From Cellvibrionaceae bacterium (GTDB lineage Bacteria > Pseudomonadota > Gammaproteobacteria > Pseudomonadales > Cellvibrionaceae), in the NCBI GenBank assembly GCA_021151695.1, contig JAGKWU010000003.1, positions 1 to 64,000 on the forward strand: a DNA stretch of 64,000 bases. Reading direction: 5' to 3'. How positions within the stretch are numbered: the stretch's first letter is position 1; every line of letters begins with the position of its first letter. Below, piece after piece: positions 54,390 through 63,112 of this stretch. The notes under the pieces were generated by a model. That model worked only from the letters and a program-made list of their open reading frames with translations, searched no databases and was not told the origin of the DNA. Both the position numbers and the translations under genes were made by a program.

Positions 54390-54857
54390 TTATTTCTTGT
54401 TGGCTTTGAGATCATAAGTGGCCTGTATGGGCGATGCGGTCGCCTCTGTTGCAACAGGAGCCACAGGTGCGACAGAACTGCTGACGCAAGTAAATACTAC
54501 ATTGGAATCTGCTTCAGTGGTCACTAGCGATGAAGAACTCATCTCTTTAGTGATCATCATGGGTTTGTGCTGACGCTTACCAGTAGCGAGACCACTGGCT
54601 GCATCGCGCGGGCTTTTCACAGTGCACGCGTATTTGGTGTTATCCAGCGAAACAGGCTTGCCGCTGGCATCGACCACACTCAATACATAAGAATCTGCCG
54701 CTAACGTAGGCGCAGTACAGACGCCACTGGGACAACTCAGGGTTTGCATTCCGCCTTTACTATCTTTGATCTGCAGATAAAAATCGGCAGACGCTGCAAA
54801 TGCAGAAGTAGCCATTACACTCATCACAACAGTCAAAGAAGCCATCATTGTTTTCAT
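54390..54857 (-). CDS. Small exported protein of unknown function
   Basis: Protein of 155 residues with a signal peptide (MKTMMASLTVVMSVMATSAFA, cleaved before ASADF). The mature part has four cysteines (SCPSGVC, KYACTV, VFTCV), which may form two disulfides in the periplasm, and a Ser/Val/Ala/Pro-rich C terminus (SSSVAPVAPVATEATA). I do not recognise a family. The start is ATG 54857 with GAGGAAAA at 8 bases; the longer frame to 54908 is before the signal peptide. It lies between motB and the MATE gene, on the same strand, but has its own terminator. Confidence 0.75.
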   Translation of the reverse strand: MKTMMASLTVVMSVMATSAFAASADFYLQIKDSKGGMQTLSCPSGVCTAPTLAADSYVLSVVDASGKPVSLDNTKYACTVKSPRDAASGLATGKRQHKPMMITKEMSSSSLVTTEADSNVVFTCVSSSVAPVAPVATEATASPIQATYDLKANKK

Positions 54858-54971
54858 CTTGGTTTTCCTCGTCGAATATTGCCGTATCGATTGATACAAC
54901 AAGCACAAAGCATGAGATGCACTTATAGATTAGCGAAGAAGACTGAAGAGCAACTGAATGAAAACTGATAT

Positions 54972-55007
54972 GCCACTGACTGCTAATGGTTATTTAGCAT
55001 CAGTGGC
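54972..55007 (-). terminator. Hairpin spanning the motB stop codon
   Basis: On the minus strand GCCACTGA-TGCTAA and TTAGCA-G-TCAGTGGC form a 14-bp stem with one bulge; the motB stop lies at the loop side. The tail ATATCAGTTTTC is only weakly U-rich. Confidence 0.6.
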
Positions 55008-55991
55008 TTCGTCGATTTCTTTTTGCGTCATGATGTGTTGGCCAGGCGCTGCTGGTTGGCCATTACCTTCGGTTGAATTAATTAAATCACCACTGCTAAT
55101 ACCGGTGCCGCCATTGCTCAACGCATCTGCCACCGCTTTTTTCAATACGATAATGGCAATACGACGGTTGATGGGTGCATCAGGTTTATCCGCGACTAAT
55201 GGAGCGGAAGACCCCATACCCTGCACAGTTGCCACTTTTTCATCAGGAAAACCACCTTGCGTAAGTGCACGTCTGGCTGAGTTTGCACGATCCGCCGAGA
55301 GCTCCCAGTTGGTATAAGTAGCGCCAGATCCATAAGAGGTCGAGTCTGTGTGGCCAGTGACACTAATTTTGTTGTTAACCTTATCGAGCAAGGGCGCCAA
55401 CGCTTTCAACACCTCTTCTGTATAAGGTTTCATGTGCGCACTGCCCACATCGAAACCGGGGCGCTGGTCCTTATCGACAATCTGGATACGCAAACCCAAG
55501 GCGGTAAAATCAATCAAGATTTGATCTTTGATTTGCTGGAATACCGCATCTTGTTTGATTTGGTTTTCCATCATTTCTTTTAATTGTTCGAGCTGTTCTT
55601 TTTCAATGCGCTCGAGTTCTTTTTTCAATTTTGCTTCAGAAATCTGATCAGCATTTTGCGTTTGGGTATTTTGCTCAGTGTTATCTTTATCGCTCTTGTC
55701 TTCAGTTTGAGGATCATTGGAATGCGATTCAGATTGCGGTTGCGACATGTCAATCAAACCGGGATTTGAACCGCCCTCTCCTATAGCGTATTCACTGCCC
55801 GGGTCCTGAAAATAACCGGAGATGGCTTTTTGCTGCTCTTTGGATGTACTGCCGAGTAGCCACATCAATAGAAAGAAGGCCATCATGGATGTCATGAAGT
55901 CGGCCAGCGCCACTTTCCAGCCACCACCGTGGTGGCCGTGACCGTGGCCCTTCTTTTTAACAATAATTATCTGTTGCGCGCCCTTTTCCAT
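54990..55991 (-). CDS. motB: Flagellar motor stator protein MotB
   Basis: Protein of 333 residues. The N terminus is rich in Lys and His; a single helix (about 27-47) carries D31 of the ALADFMTSMMAFFLLMWL motif, the essential ion-binding acid. The linker (about 60-150) is Glu/Gln-rich, longer than in E. coli, and the C-terminal OmpA-like domain (about 185-300) binds peptidoglycan (GHTDSTSYG, NWELSADRANSARR). It starts 13 bases after motA. Proton rather than sodium use is suggested by similarity to MotB, not proven. Confidence 0.95.
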   Translation of the reverse strand: MEKGAQQIIIVKKKGHGHGHHGGGWKVALADFMTSMMAFFLLMWLLGSTSKEQQKAISGYFQDPGSEYAIGEGGSNPGLIDMSQPQSESHSNDPQTEDKSDKDNTEQNTQTQNADQISEAKLKKELERIEKEQLEQLKEMMENQIKQDAVFQQIKDQILIDFTALGLRIQIVDKDQRPGFDVGSAHMKPYTEEVLKALAPLLDKVNNKISVTGHTDSTSYGSGATYTNWELSADRANSARRALTQGGFPDEKVATVQGMGSSAPLVADKPDAPINRRIAIIVLKKAVADALSNGGTGISSGDLINSTEGNGQPAAPGQHIMTQKEIDEATDAK

Positions 55992-56004
55992 TACCCACTA
56001 CTCA

Positions 56005-56859
56005 CTATTTTTTAGCGCGATACTGTTCTTCCAACTCTTTAAAGCTGGGGCGCACACTGTGATAAAGAACTTTACGGCCGAATTCCACGGCAATTTGCGG
56101 CGGGACGCCATTCATTGACGCGACCAGGCATGCCTTGATGCAATAATAAAAATGCGCTTCATCGCGCGCCTTGTGGTTGAGGTAAATCGCAAAGGGCGCG
56201 ATAAAACCATAGGCGAACAAGATACCCAAAAGAGTTCCTACCAGTGCTGATGCCACATGGTGGCCCAGCTCCGCTGGTGGCCCGCCCAAACTTCCCATTG
56301 TGATCACAATACCCAGCACCGCCGCCACAATACCAAAGCCCGGCAAACCGTCGGCTGCGCCGATAATGGCGTTAGGAATTAGCGCGGTCTCCTGATGATG
56401 CCCTTCAAGTTCCTGATCAATCAGTGCATCCAGCTCGTGCGGCGCCATATTGCCCGCCACCATAATGCGCAAATAGTCGCAGATAAATTCCACCGCGTGG
56501 TGATCCTTGAGAATTGACGGATAATTACCAAATATCGGGCTGGATTCCGGCTCCTCAATATCCCCCTCAATTGCCATCAAGCCTTCGCGACGAGTTTTGT
56601 TGAAGATGTCATACAGGAGGGTCAACAAATCCAGATAAAGTTGCTTGTTGTATTTGGAGGGTGTCATCAATGCGCCGGCCGATTTGACCACCCCTATGGA
56701 CACCGAAATGGGGTTGGCAATAATCATCGCCCCCAAGGACGCCCCGCAGATAATCATGATCTCATAGGGCTGCATCAGTGCCATTATCTGGCCGCCACTC
56801 GCCACGAAGCCGCCGATCACGCAGCCAAATAGCACCATCAAACCCAAAATAATATTCAC
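56005..56859 (-). CDS. motA: Flagellar motor stator protein MotA
   Basis: Four-helix inner membrane protein (284 residues) forming the ion channel with MotB. Helices lie near 3-22, 33-52, 168-190 and 200-222; the loop between them has the charged motor-contact region. The prolines of helix 3 and 4 (PPAELGHHVASALVGT, FAYGFIAPFA) are conserved. The start is GTG 56859 with AGGAG 8 bases upstream; the frame extends to 56946 without support. No other flagellar gene lies in the window. Confidence 0.94.
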   Translation of the reverse strand: MNIILGLMVLFGCVIGGFVASGGQIMALMQPYEIMIICGASLGAMIIANPISVSIGVVKSAGALMTPSKYNKQLYLDLLTLLYDIFNKTRREGLMAIEGDIEEPESSPIFGNYPSILKDHHAVEFICDYLRIMVAGNMAPHELDALIDQELEGHHQETALIPNAIIGAADGLPGFGIVAAVLGIVITMGSLGGPPAELGHHVASALVGTLLGILFAYGFIAPFAIYLNHKARDEAHFYYCIKACLVASMNGVPPQIAVEFGRKVLYHSVRPSFKELEEQYRAKK

Positions 56860-57048
56860 GCAAAATTCTCCTATCGACTTTCCCAGCGCGTAGCTCGCTT
56901 TGAGTATAGGTTGGATCTTTTGAGGTTCAAGCGCAAAAAACCACACAGGCCAAATGGCGCTTTATTTCTCCTTATAGCGGCAAAAACAGATTATTTATTA
57001 AGCACATGCAGCCCCGCTGTTGTTTATTTCGAATCCGCGGAATGCCCT

Positions 57049-57054
57049 TATAAT
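57049..57054 (+). promoter_or_regulatory. Probable -10 element of the DUF1244 gene
   Basis: TATAAT 38 bases before the ATG. The -35 is not evident. The spacer to motA (divergent) is about 230 bases. Confidence 0.4.
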
Positions 57055-57091
57055 GGCAACCATCCCATCGATCCTTTATACAGGCTTTACA

Positions 57092-57406
57092 ATGAAAATT
57101 AATGAATTGGATACACTTACCCAAACCCAACTGGAAGCCGCGGTATTGCGTCGATTGCTCGCTCATCTGGATACACGCAGCGAGGTGCAAAATATAGATT
57201 TGATGAATCTGGCCGGTTTTTGTCGCAATTGCCTGAGTAAATGGTATGTAGCCGCCGCCAGCGAACAAGGTATCAGCCTGGAGTATGAAGATGCTCGCGA
57301 ACGTGTCTATGGCGAGCCCTATGAACAATGGAAACAACAGCATCAGACAGCTGCGAGCGCTGAACAGCTAGCCAGGTTTGCCGGTCAAAGCCCGGATCAC
57401 AAGTAA
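57092..57406 (+). CDS. DUF1244 domain protein
   Basis: Protein of 104 residues, single domain. The conserved segment is DLMNLAGFCRNCLSKWYVAAASEQG, with two close cysteines; YGEPYEQWKQQHQ follows. Family function is unknown; it is common as a stand-alone gene in proteobacteria. The start is ATG 57092 because a TATAAT lies inside the longer frame that begins at 57020. It is convergent with the large sensor gene, 11 bases apart. Confidence 0.87.
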   Translation: MKINELDTLTQTQLEAAVLRRLLAHLDTRSEVQNIDLMNLAGFCRNCLSKWYVAAASEQGISLEYEDARERVYGEPYEQWKQQHQTAASAEQLARFAGQSPDHK

Positions 57407-57417
57407 CAAGTCTGCCA

Positions 57418-60400
57418 TCAAACCGGAACTGACGACTCAATATGGATCACTCCCGCCGCCGCCAGCGAGACCAGGCTGTCGCTGGACGCGGGATTGATTT
57501 GCTCGCTCTCACCAGCACCCGACCAGGTAACATTAACCCAGCAATTGCGACCGCGGTGTTTGGCGATATAGAGCGCCCGATCCGCCGTATCTATGACTTG
57601 CTCCCAGGTTAGCGCTGTCGGGGCCGAGGGATAAAAGGGATAGGCGGCCATACCGATTGAGCAGGTTTTTGCTACCCTGCGCCCACCGCCAAGGTCGAAC
57701 TCGAAGGCTTCCACTTTTTGGCGGATACGCTCTGCCAGCTCCGCCACCTCTTCGCGATTACAGAAACGGATAACAATCAAAAATTCTTCGCCCCCCCAGC
57801 GCACCAAATAATCGGATTCACGCAACGTGACACGCAACAGTTGGCTGAACTGCTCAAGTAATTTGTCACCGGCACCATGTCCATAGGTATCATTCACTGA
57901 TTTAAACCAGTCCAGATCCAGCAGCATAAACACCAGATCCTGTTCGCGTGGACGCGTGACAGGTAGCGGAGCATCGCCTTGAGTGCCCAACCAATCCTGA
58001 TAAGCGCGCTCTACTAATGCCACATCGGCAGTAATGGATTTATTGAGGAAGCGTCGGTTGTGCAGGCCAGTTAACGTATCTGATAAGCTGGCCTCTTCCA
58101 GTTTTTTATAAGCCGTTTGCAATTCTTGCTGAGCGCTCTTGAGTACGCGATTGCTTTGATTAAGCTCTTCAGTGCGCTCCGCAACTTTGCGATCAAGATT
58201 GCGCGTAACGTCATGCAACTGCATATGAGTCGCCACCCGCGCCAGCAATGCTTCCTTGGCAACGGGCTTGACCAGGAAATCATTAGCGCCTGCATCAAAG
58301 CCCAACACAAGATCATTAAGCTGCGCGCGCGCGGTTAACAATATAATGGGCAGTTCGTGGGGCTTATAGATTTCACGCAACATTTTGCAGGCTTCGTAGC
58401 CACTGATGCGGGGCATCATCACATCCAGCAATACCAAATCTATAGCACTGTTGCCATCCGCCTTTTGCTGATACTCGTTAATCATCTTGATAGCATCTTC
58501 AGCACAGCTGGCTTCAAAAATCTGGTAGCCGCCTATGCCGAGAAAATTCGCAATCACTTTGCGGTTAATAGCATCATCATCAACAATTAAAACGCGACTA
58601 CTATTTTGTGCCTGATTCAGCAGAGGAGTAGCGGATACCAAATCCTCTTGCAGTCGTGTTGGTTGACGGCTGTAAACCTCAGGGACAACTGTCTTGATAT
58701 TGCTTGTCTCCGGTAAACCAAAACTAACCTGCAGGGTAAAATAAAAACTGGAGCCCACACCTAAAACAGATTCAACTCTGATTGTACCGCCGTGCAACTC
58801 AACAAGTTGCTTGGTTACTGACAACCCGAGGCCAGCACCACCCAGGCTCCGATTTACCCCGCCATCCACTTGCATAAAGCTTTCAAAAATATCGTTGAGC
58901 CTATCATTGGGAATACCTGTTCCCGTATCACTGACCTCGACCTGCACAAGGTCTTCATCGACTATCGCACTCACACTAATAACACCGCGATCAGTAAATT
59001 TCACTGCGTTGCCAATCAGGTTGTGGAGTATTTGTAACACCCGGTCCTCATCGGCAAAAACACCGGGAAAGTTTTTTGGAATATTGTTGAGAAAAACAAC
59101 TTTCTTTCCATCCAGCAAAGGCTTTGACAAAGTGAGCACCACGTCCACCAGCACGGTTAAATCAATAGTCTTCTTGTGTAGCATCAAACCTTTATTTTTT
59201 AGCTGGGAAAAATCAAGAATGTCGTTGACCAAACTCGCGAGACGCTTGCCGCTATCGATGATCAGCGACAAGTGATATTTCATTTTCGGTGGAACCTCGC
59301 CCGCTACACCATCGCGCAGTGACTCAGCCAAACCAATAATGCCATTGAGTGGCGTGCGCAATTCATGCGACGTGTTTGCGAGAAATTCATCCTTGAGCTT
59401 GTCAATTTGTGTAAGGCGCTTTACCAGAATTCGCTCCTGCTCAAGCTTCTCTTCATTAAACCTGAGTTTGAGCCGCTGCACGTGAAAAATCCAACTTGAT
59501 AATCCCAATAGCAACAGAACGTAAATTGTGTACGCCCACCAGGTTCTCCAAAAAGGCGGTAGCACCCGGATTTGCAAGCTCGCGGGATAAGTGCTCCAGA
59601 TGCCATCGTTATTAGTACCCTTTACCTCGAACACATAAACACCGGCATTGAGATTGGTATAAGTCGCTGAATGGCGGGTACCTACGTAGTTCCAATCATT
59701 TTCAAAACCGCGCAAGCGATAGGCAAATTGATTGTCCTCCGGATGGTGAAAACTCAGGGAGGAAAACTCCAGGGAAAAAACAGTATCGCGCGGATTGAGT
59801 TCTATGCTGGATGTGACATCTATGGCTTTTGTCAGGGGCGAATTCTCCGCGCCTATAACGGCGGATTTATTACCAATTTGCAAATCAGTAATGACGACAT
59901 TCGGCGCATATTGATTCACCACAATTTTATCTGGCCGAAACAGCGTAAAGCCTTTGCTATTACCCATAGCAATTTCACCGCGACTGGTCGCCAAGGCTGC
60001 CTTGCGACTATAAAGGTTATCGACCAAGCCATCGTGTTTATCAAAATTGCGAAAACTGTGATTGGCGGGATCAAATTGCACTATGCCTTTTTGTGTCCCC
60101 AACCAAAGATTACCGTGATCGTCTTCCGCAATACCCCCGACAACATTATCCGCAAGCCCTTCGCGCGTGGTAAATGCCGTGAACTTGCCACTCTTGCGAT
60201 CCAGTAAATTTAGCCCGCCGCCATCAGTGCCAAACCAGAGGTTACCGCGTTTGTCTTCGTAAATGGTCAGGATGAAATCCGCACTCAGGCTATCCGGATC
60301 TTCCGCTTTATGAAAATACCGCTTGAATTCACGGGTTTTTCGATTAAATGTGAAAGCACCGCGAATACTGCCAAGCCACAAATTCTTCTGACTGTCTTCA

Positions 60401-61971
60401 TAGACAACACGTGAGTACAGCACCTTATCACCACCGAGCAATTCCGCTGGCGGTAAAAAATAATCGAACTTAACACTCGCCGGATCAAAACGGTTCAAGC
60501 CTTCCTCTGTCGCCAGCCAGACTTGCCCTTCACTATCTTCCAACACCGACCAAACCTCGCGCCCGCGCATGCTGTAAGGGCTGTTATCGGGAAGATAATG
60601 AGTGAACTCACGCGTGCGGGGATCAAGCGAGTTAAGCCCCGCAGACCAAAGCCCCAACCAAATGTTGCCCGCCTTGCCTGTCGCAATTGAGAGCACGGTG
60701 CTGCCGCCAATGCCTTTGGCATTTTTCGGATCAAAGGTAAAACGCGTAAAATTATTTTTATTGCGCTCAAAATAATTGAGTCCGTAGCCAGCACCCACCC
60801 AAAAATTACCGCGCTCATCTTCGATAATTGAAGAGACACCGCCGTCAGTCATGGAGCGTGGATTGGTAGAACTGTAAGCGTAATTATGAAACGCTGATGC
60901 CTGTCGATCGACAACATCAACGCCCGAAGGAAAATACCCCAGCCATATATCGCCAGCGCGATCTTCAAACAACTGGTTAACAACGTAATTGCCCGGGCTG
61001 GTCAAATCCGCTTCGCTGTAGGTGTAGCGATAAAACACCTGACTGTCCTGCGGCCGCACGTGCACATGGCTACCGTCGCCCACCCAGAGATTGCCCTGGC
61101 GATCTTCAAGAATGGACCAGACAGTTGCGCCTTTTTCGCTGAGGTCGTGCTCGACTTTTACAAAGCGCTGGCCGGGTTGATTGAATTCGTACAAGCCGTC
61201 ACCGTAGGTGCCCGCCCACACCTGATTTTTGCTATCGACGTAGAGCTCACGCGTATCGTTAAACCCCGGGGCATTGGGTAGCATTGGATCGCGCATAAAA
61301 CTTTCAAAACTACCCTTGTCCGGGTTATAGCGACTCACCCCGAAAGCCTGGGTGCCAAGCCAGATATTCCCATCCTGATCATCAGCCAGAGCCCACACTA
61401 TTTGATTGATGCCCGAATCCAGCCCGGCAGGTGCAAATTGAATGCGCGATGCGCGCCCCGTTTTGCGATCAAAGGAAAAGAAGCCACCACGGGTCCCCAG
61501 CCAGATACGGCCTTTGCGATCCTCATGCAGGGATGTCACATCGTTATCGTTGGCGGTACCAGAAACTGTGTAAGTGCGAAACAACCGTTGCCGGGGATCA
61601 TAAAGCGCAACGCCGGCGCGAGTGGCAATCCACAAGGAGCCATCGCGCCCCATCTCTATGTGACTTATATAGCTGTGCGGCAGGCTGGAAGGCTGCGCAT
61701 CTTCGTGGCGAAAGATAGTGATGTTGTAACCATCGTAGCGGGCGAGACCATTGGTGCCACCAAACCACATAAATCCCTGGGCATCCTGGGCGATAGAGTT
61801 GATATAACCTATGGAAGAAACCTGGTCAGGCAGGATGTGTTGAAAAGCCAAATGGGGAGCGGCAGATATCTGATCATCTTCGGCATTTACGGGACCAGCA
61901 AATAAAACCTGCAGCAGGGCCAGAATAATCAAGCCATACATGAGTCCTGCCTGCTTGCCCAGTTTAGCCAT
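57418..61971 (-). CDS. Hybrid sensor histidine kinase with response receiver and GGEEF diguanylate cyclase
   Basis: Protein of 1517 residues. A signal/anchor segment (about 10-30) precedes a large periplasmic region of two-component propeller repeats (about 40-720; repeated DRxGNLWLGT-like units) and a Y_Y_Y domain (about 730-800). After a membrane helix (about 810-832) come HisKA with H in ANTSHELRTPLNG (about 869), HATPase, a receiver domain with Asp about 1183 in LLDVMMPR, and a C-terminal GGDEF domain. The active site reads GGEEF, and an RxxD inhibitory site (RESD) lies five residues before it. It should read a periplasmic signal, probably carbohydrate-derived, and make c-di-GMP. The start is ATG 61971; TTG 62019 is a less likely alternative. 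Confidence 0.92.
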   Translation of the reverse strand: MAKLGKQAGLMYGLIILALLQVLFAGPVNAEDDQISAAPHLAFQHILPDQVSSIGYINSIAQDAQGFMWFGGTNGLARYDGYNITIFRHEDAQPSSLPHSYISHIEMGRDGSLWIATRAGVALYDPRQRLFRTYTVSGTANDNDVTSLHEDRKGRIWLGTRGGFFSFDRKTGRASRIQFAPAGLDSGINQIVWALADDQDGNIWLGTQAFGVSRYNPDKGSFESFMRDPMLPNAPGFNDTRELYVDSKNQVWAGTYGDGLYEFNQPGQRFVKVEHDLSEKGATVWSILEDRQGNLWVGDGSHVHVRPQDSQVFYRYTYSEADLTSPGNYVVNQLFEDRAGDIWLGYFPSGVDVVDRQASAFHNYAYSSTNPRSMTDGGVSSIIEDERGNFWVGAGYGLNYFERNKNNFTRFTFDPKNAKGIGGSTVLSIATGKAGNIWLGLWSAGLNSLDPRTREFTHYLPDNSPYSMRGREVWSVLEDSEGQVWLATEEGLNRFDPASVKFDYFLPPAELLGGDKVLYSRVVYEDSQKNLWLGSIRGAFTFNRKTREFKRYFHKAEDPDSLSADFILTIYEDKRGNLWFGTDGGGLNLLDRKSGKFTAFTTREGLADNVVGGIAEDDHGNLWLGTQKGIVQFDPANHSFRNFDKHDGLVDNLYSRKAALATSRGEIAMGNSKGFTLFRPDKIVVNQYAPNVVITDLQIGNKSAVIGAENSPLTKAIDVTSSIELNPRDTVFSLEFSSLSFHHPEDNQFAYRLRGFENDWNYVGTRHSATYTNLNAGVYVFEVKGTNNDGIWSTYPASLQIRVLPPFWRTWWAYTIYVLLLLGLSSWIFHVQRLKLRFNEEKLEQERILVKRLTQIDKLKDEFLANTSHELRTPLNGIIGLAESLRDGVAGEVPPKMKYHLSLIIDSGKRLASLVNDILDFSQLKNKGLMLHKKTIDLTVLVDVVLTLSKPLLDGKKVVFLNNIPKNFPGVFADEDRVLQILHNLIGNAVKFTDRGVISVSAIVDEDLVQVEVSDTGTGIPNDRLNDIFESFMQVDGGVNRSLGGAGLGLSVTKQLVELHGGTIRVESVLGVGSSFYFTLQVSFGLPETSNIKTVVPEVYSRQPTRLQEDLVSATPLLNQAQNSSRVLIVDDDAINRKVIANFLGIGGYQIFEASCAEDAIKMINEYQQKADGNSAIDLVLLDVMMPRISGYEACKMLREIYKPHELPIILLTARAQLNDLVLGFDAGANDFLVKPVAKEALLARVATHMQLHDVTRNLDRKVAERTEELNQSNRVLKSAQQELQTAYKKLEEASLSDTLTGLHNRRFLNKSITADVALVERAYQDWLGTQGDAPLPVTRPREQDLVFMLLDLDWFKSVNDTYGHGAGDKLLEQFSQLLRVTLRESDYLVRWGGEEFLIVIRFCNREEVAELAERIRQKVEAFEFDLGGGRRVAKTCSIGMAAYPFYPSAPTALTWEQVIDTADRALYIAKHRGRNCWVNVTWSGAGESEQINPASSDSLVSLAAAGVIHIESSVPV

Positions 61972-62070
61972 TAAGTCCAACCTGTCTGCGCTCCCGGTGC
62001 CGGCTTTTGGAGTAACCAAAACCTGACTGATTTTATTTTGCAGCAGCTTAACCCCTTATGACCTCCCTGT

Positions 62071-62106
62071 AAAAATATTGGTCGCACCCGAGGAGTATTT
62101 GCGACC
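62071..62106 (-). terminator. Terminator of the secreted propeller gene
   Basis: GGTCGC-N15-GCGACC on the minus strand followed by AATATTTTTAC. It lies about 30 bases after the stop at 62135. Confidence 0.55.
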
Positions 62107-62134
62107 GCCGGTCCAGCAAGTGAGATTTAACTGA

Positions 62135-62983
62135 TCAGGGCGTTTTGAAACTGTAGGCGGTGACAGTGTTTTTAGCAAAATTGGGGACATAGAGGCTATT
62201 GGTGGTAGCGTCATAACCTATATCTGCAGTGTTAATTTTAGCTGCCTGGGTATCCTGGAGTAGTTCGATCTTTCCATCCGTATGAACGTAGTAAAGTAAC
62301 CCCGGCCAGCAGGACACCAGAAAATCGCCGCGACCAACGCTCTCAACTCCATCTATTGCTTGCGCAAAACCCGAGGCGATCTGCAGGCGGTTTTTTTTGT
62401 CATCGTACAAGTACAAGTGAGTGCCAGCACCGACTATCAACGTTCGCCCGATTGCTTTAAGACCGTTGGCACTTTCAACATTCGTCAAGTATTCCTCCGC
62501 CAGGCCATCTTTCAGTCGATAGACTTTATTGGTGCGAGTGTCAGATACATAGACAACGCCAGAGCCATCGACAGCTACATCATTGAGGAATACGGAACCT
62601 GGTACGGGAATTTTCTTCTCAATATTGGCTTTTTTGATATTGATGACAACTATTTCATTGATGTCGGCTACATAGAGCTTGCCGTTTTGCGCCGCCATCC
62701 CCTTGGGTGCATTGAGACCGGTAATCCACTCGGCATCGTCCAGCTCCCCGGAAAAACTCATACGCGCTATACCACCCTGGCCATCGGCGGCAGAGGCGTC
62801 ACCGTCTATTTGCGACACCAACAAAAAATTGCTTTTCCCGTCGCGATAAACCAGCACTGATTCCGGCGTTTTCAAACCTTCCGTTAACCAAAGCGCCTCC
62901 AATTTGGATTGCGCCCAGGTCAGCGGAGCGACCACACAACAATAACCAACAAATAACGCAACCCAGTTTTGAATTTTTTTCAT
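62135..62983 (-). CDS. Secreted beta-propeller protein (SMP-30/gluconolactonase-like)
   Basis: Protein of 282 residues with a signal peptide (about 1-24, ending LTWAQ) and six propeller-blade-like repeats (for example GLNAPKGMAAQNGKLYVADINEIVVIN; DVAVDGSGVVYVSDTRTNKVYRL). The pattern resembles SMP-30/NHL lactonases; metal ligands cannot be assigned confidently. GAGG is 9 bases before the ATG. It is divergent from the LacI-type gene at 63113, which may control it. The pathway is unknown. Confidence 0.8.
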   Translation of the reverse strand: MKKIQNWVALFVGYCCVVAPLTWAQSKLEALWLTEGLKTPESVLVYRDGKSNFLLVSQIDGDASAADGQGGIARMSFSGELDDAEWITGLNAPKGMAAQNGKLYVADINEIVVINIKKANIEKKIPVPGSVFLNDVAVDGSGVVYVSDTRTNKVYRLKDGLAEEYLTNVESANGLKAIGRTLIVGAGTHLYLYDDKKNRLQIASGFAQAIDGVESVGRGDFLVSCWPGLLYYVHTDGKIELLQDTQAAKINTADIGYDATTNSLYVPNFAKNTVTAYSFKTP

Positions 62984-63042
62984 TACCAGTTACCTCTTTA
63001 TGATCAAATACTATGAAGCTAACACTCAGTGTAGCCGAGATC

Positions 63043-63052
63043 AAAACGCTTT
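63043..63052. promoter_or_regulatory. Possible LacI-family operator
   Basis: AAAACGCTTT (form AAA-n-CG-n-TTT) sits midway between the divergent propeller gene and the LacI-type gene. LacI-family operators have a central CG in an AT palindrome; the match is short and could be chance. Confidence 0.3.
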
Positions 63053-63112
63053 ACATATCCTTGCGCAATTTACTACCCTTGCAACTTGTCGCCCAAACGA
63101 GCCCCGATTTTC

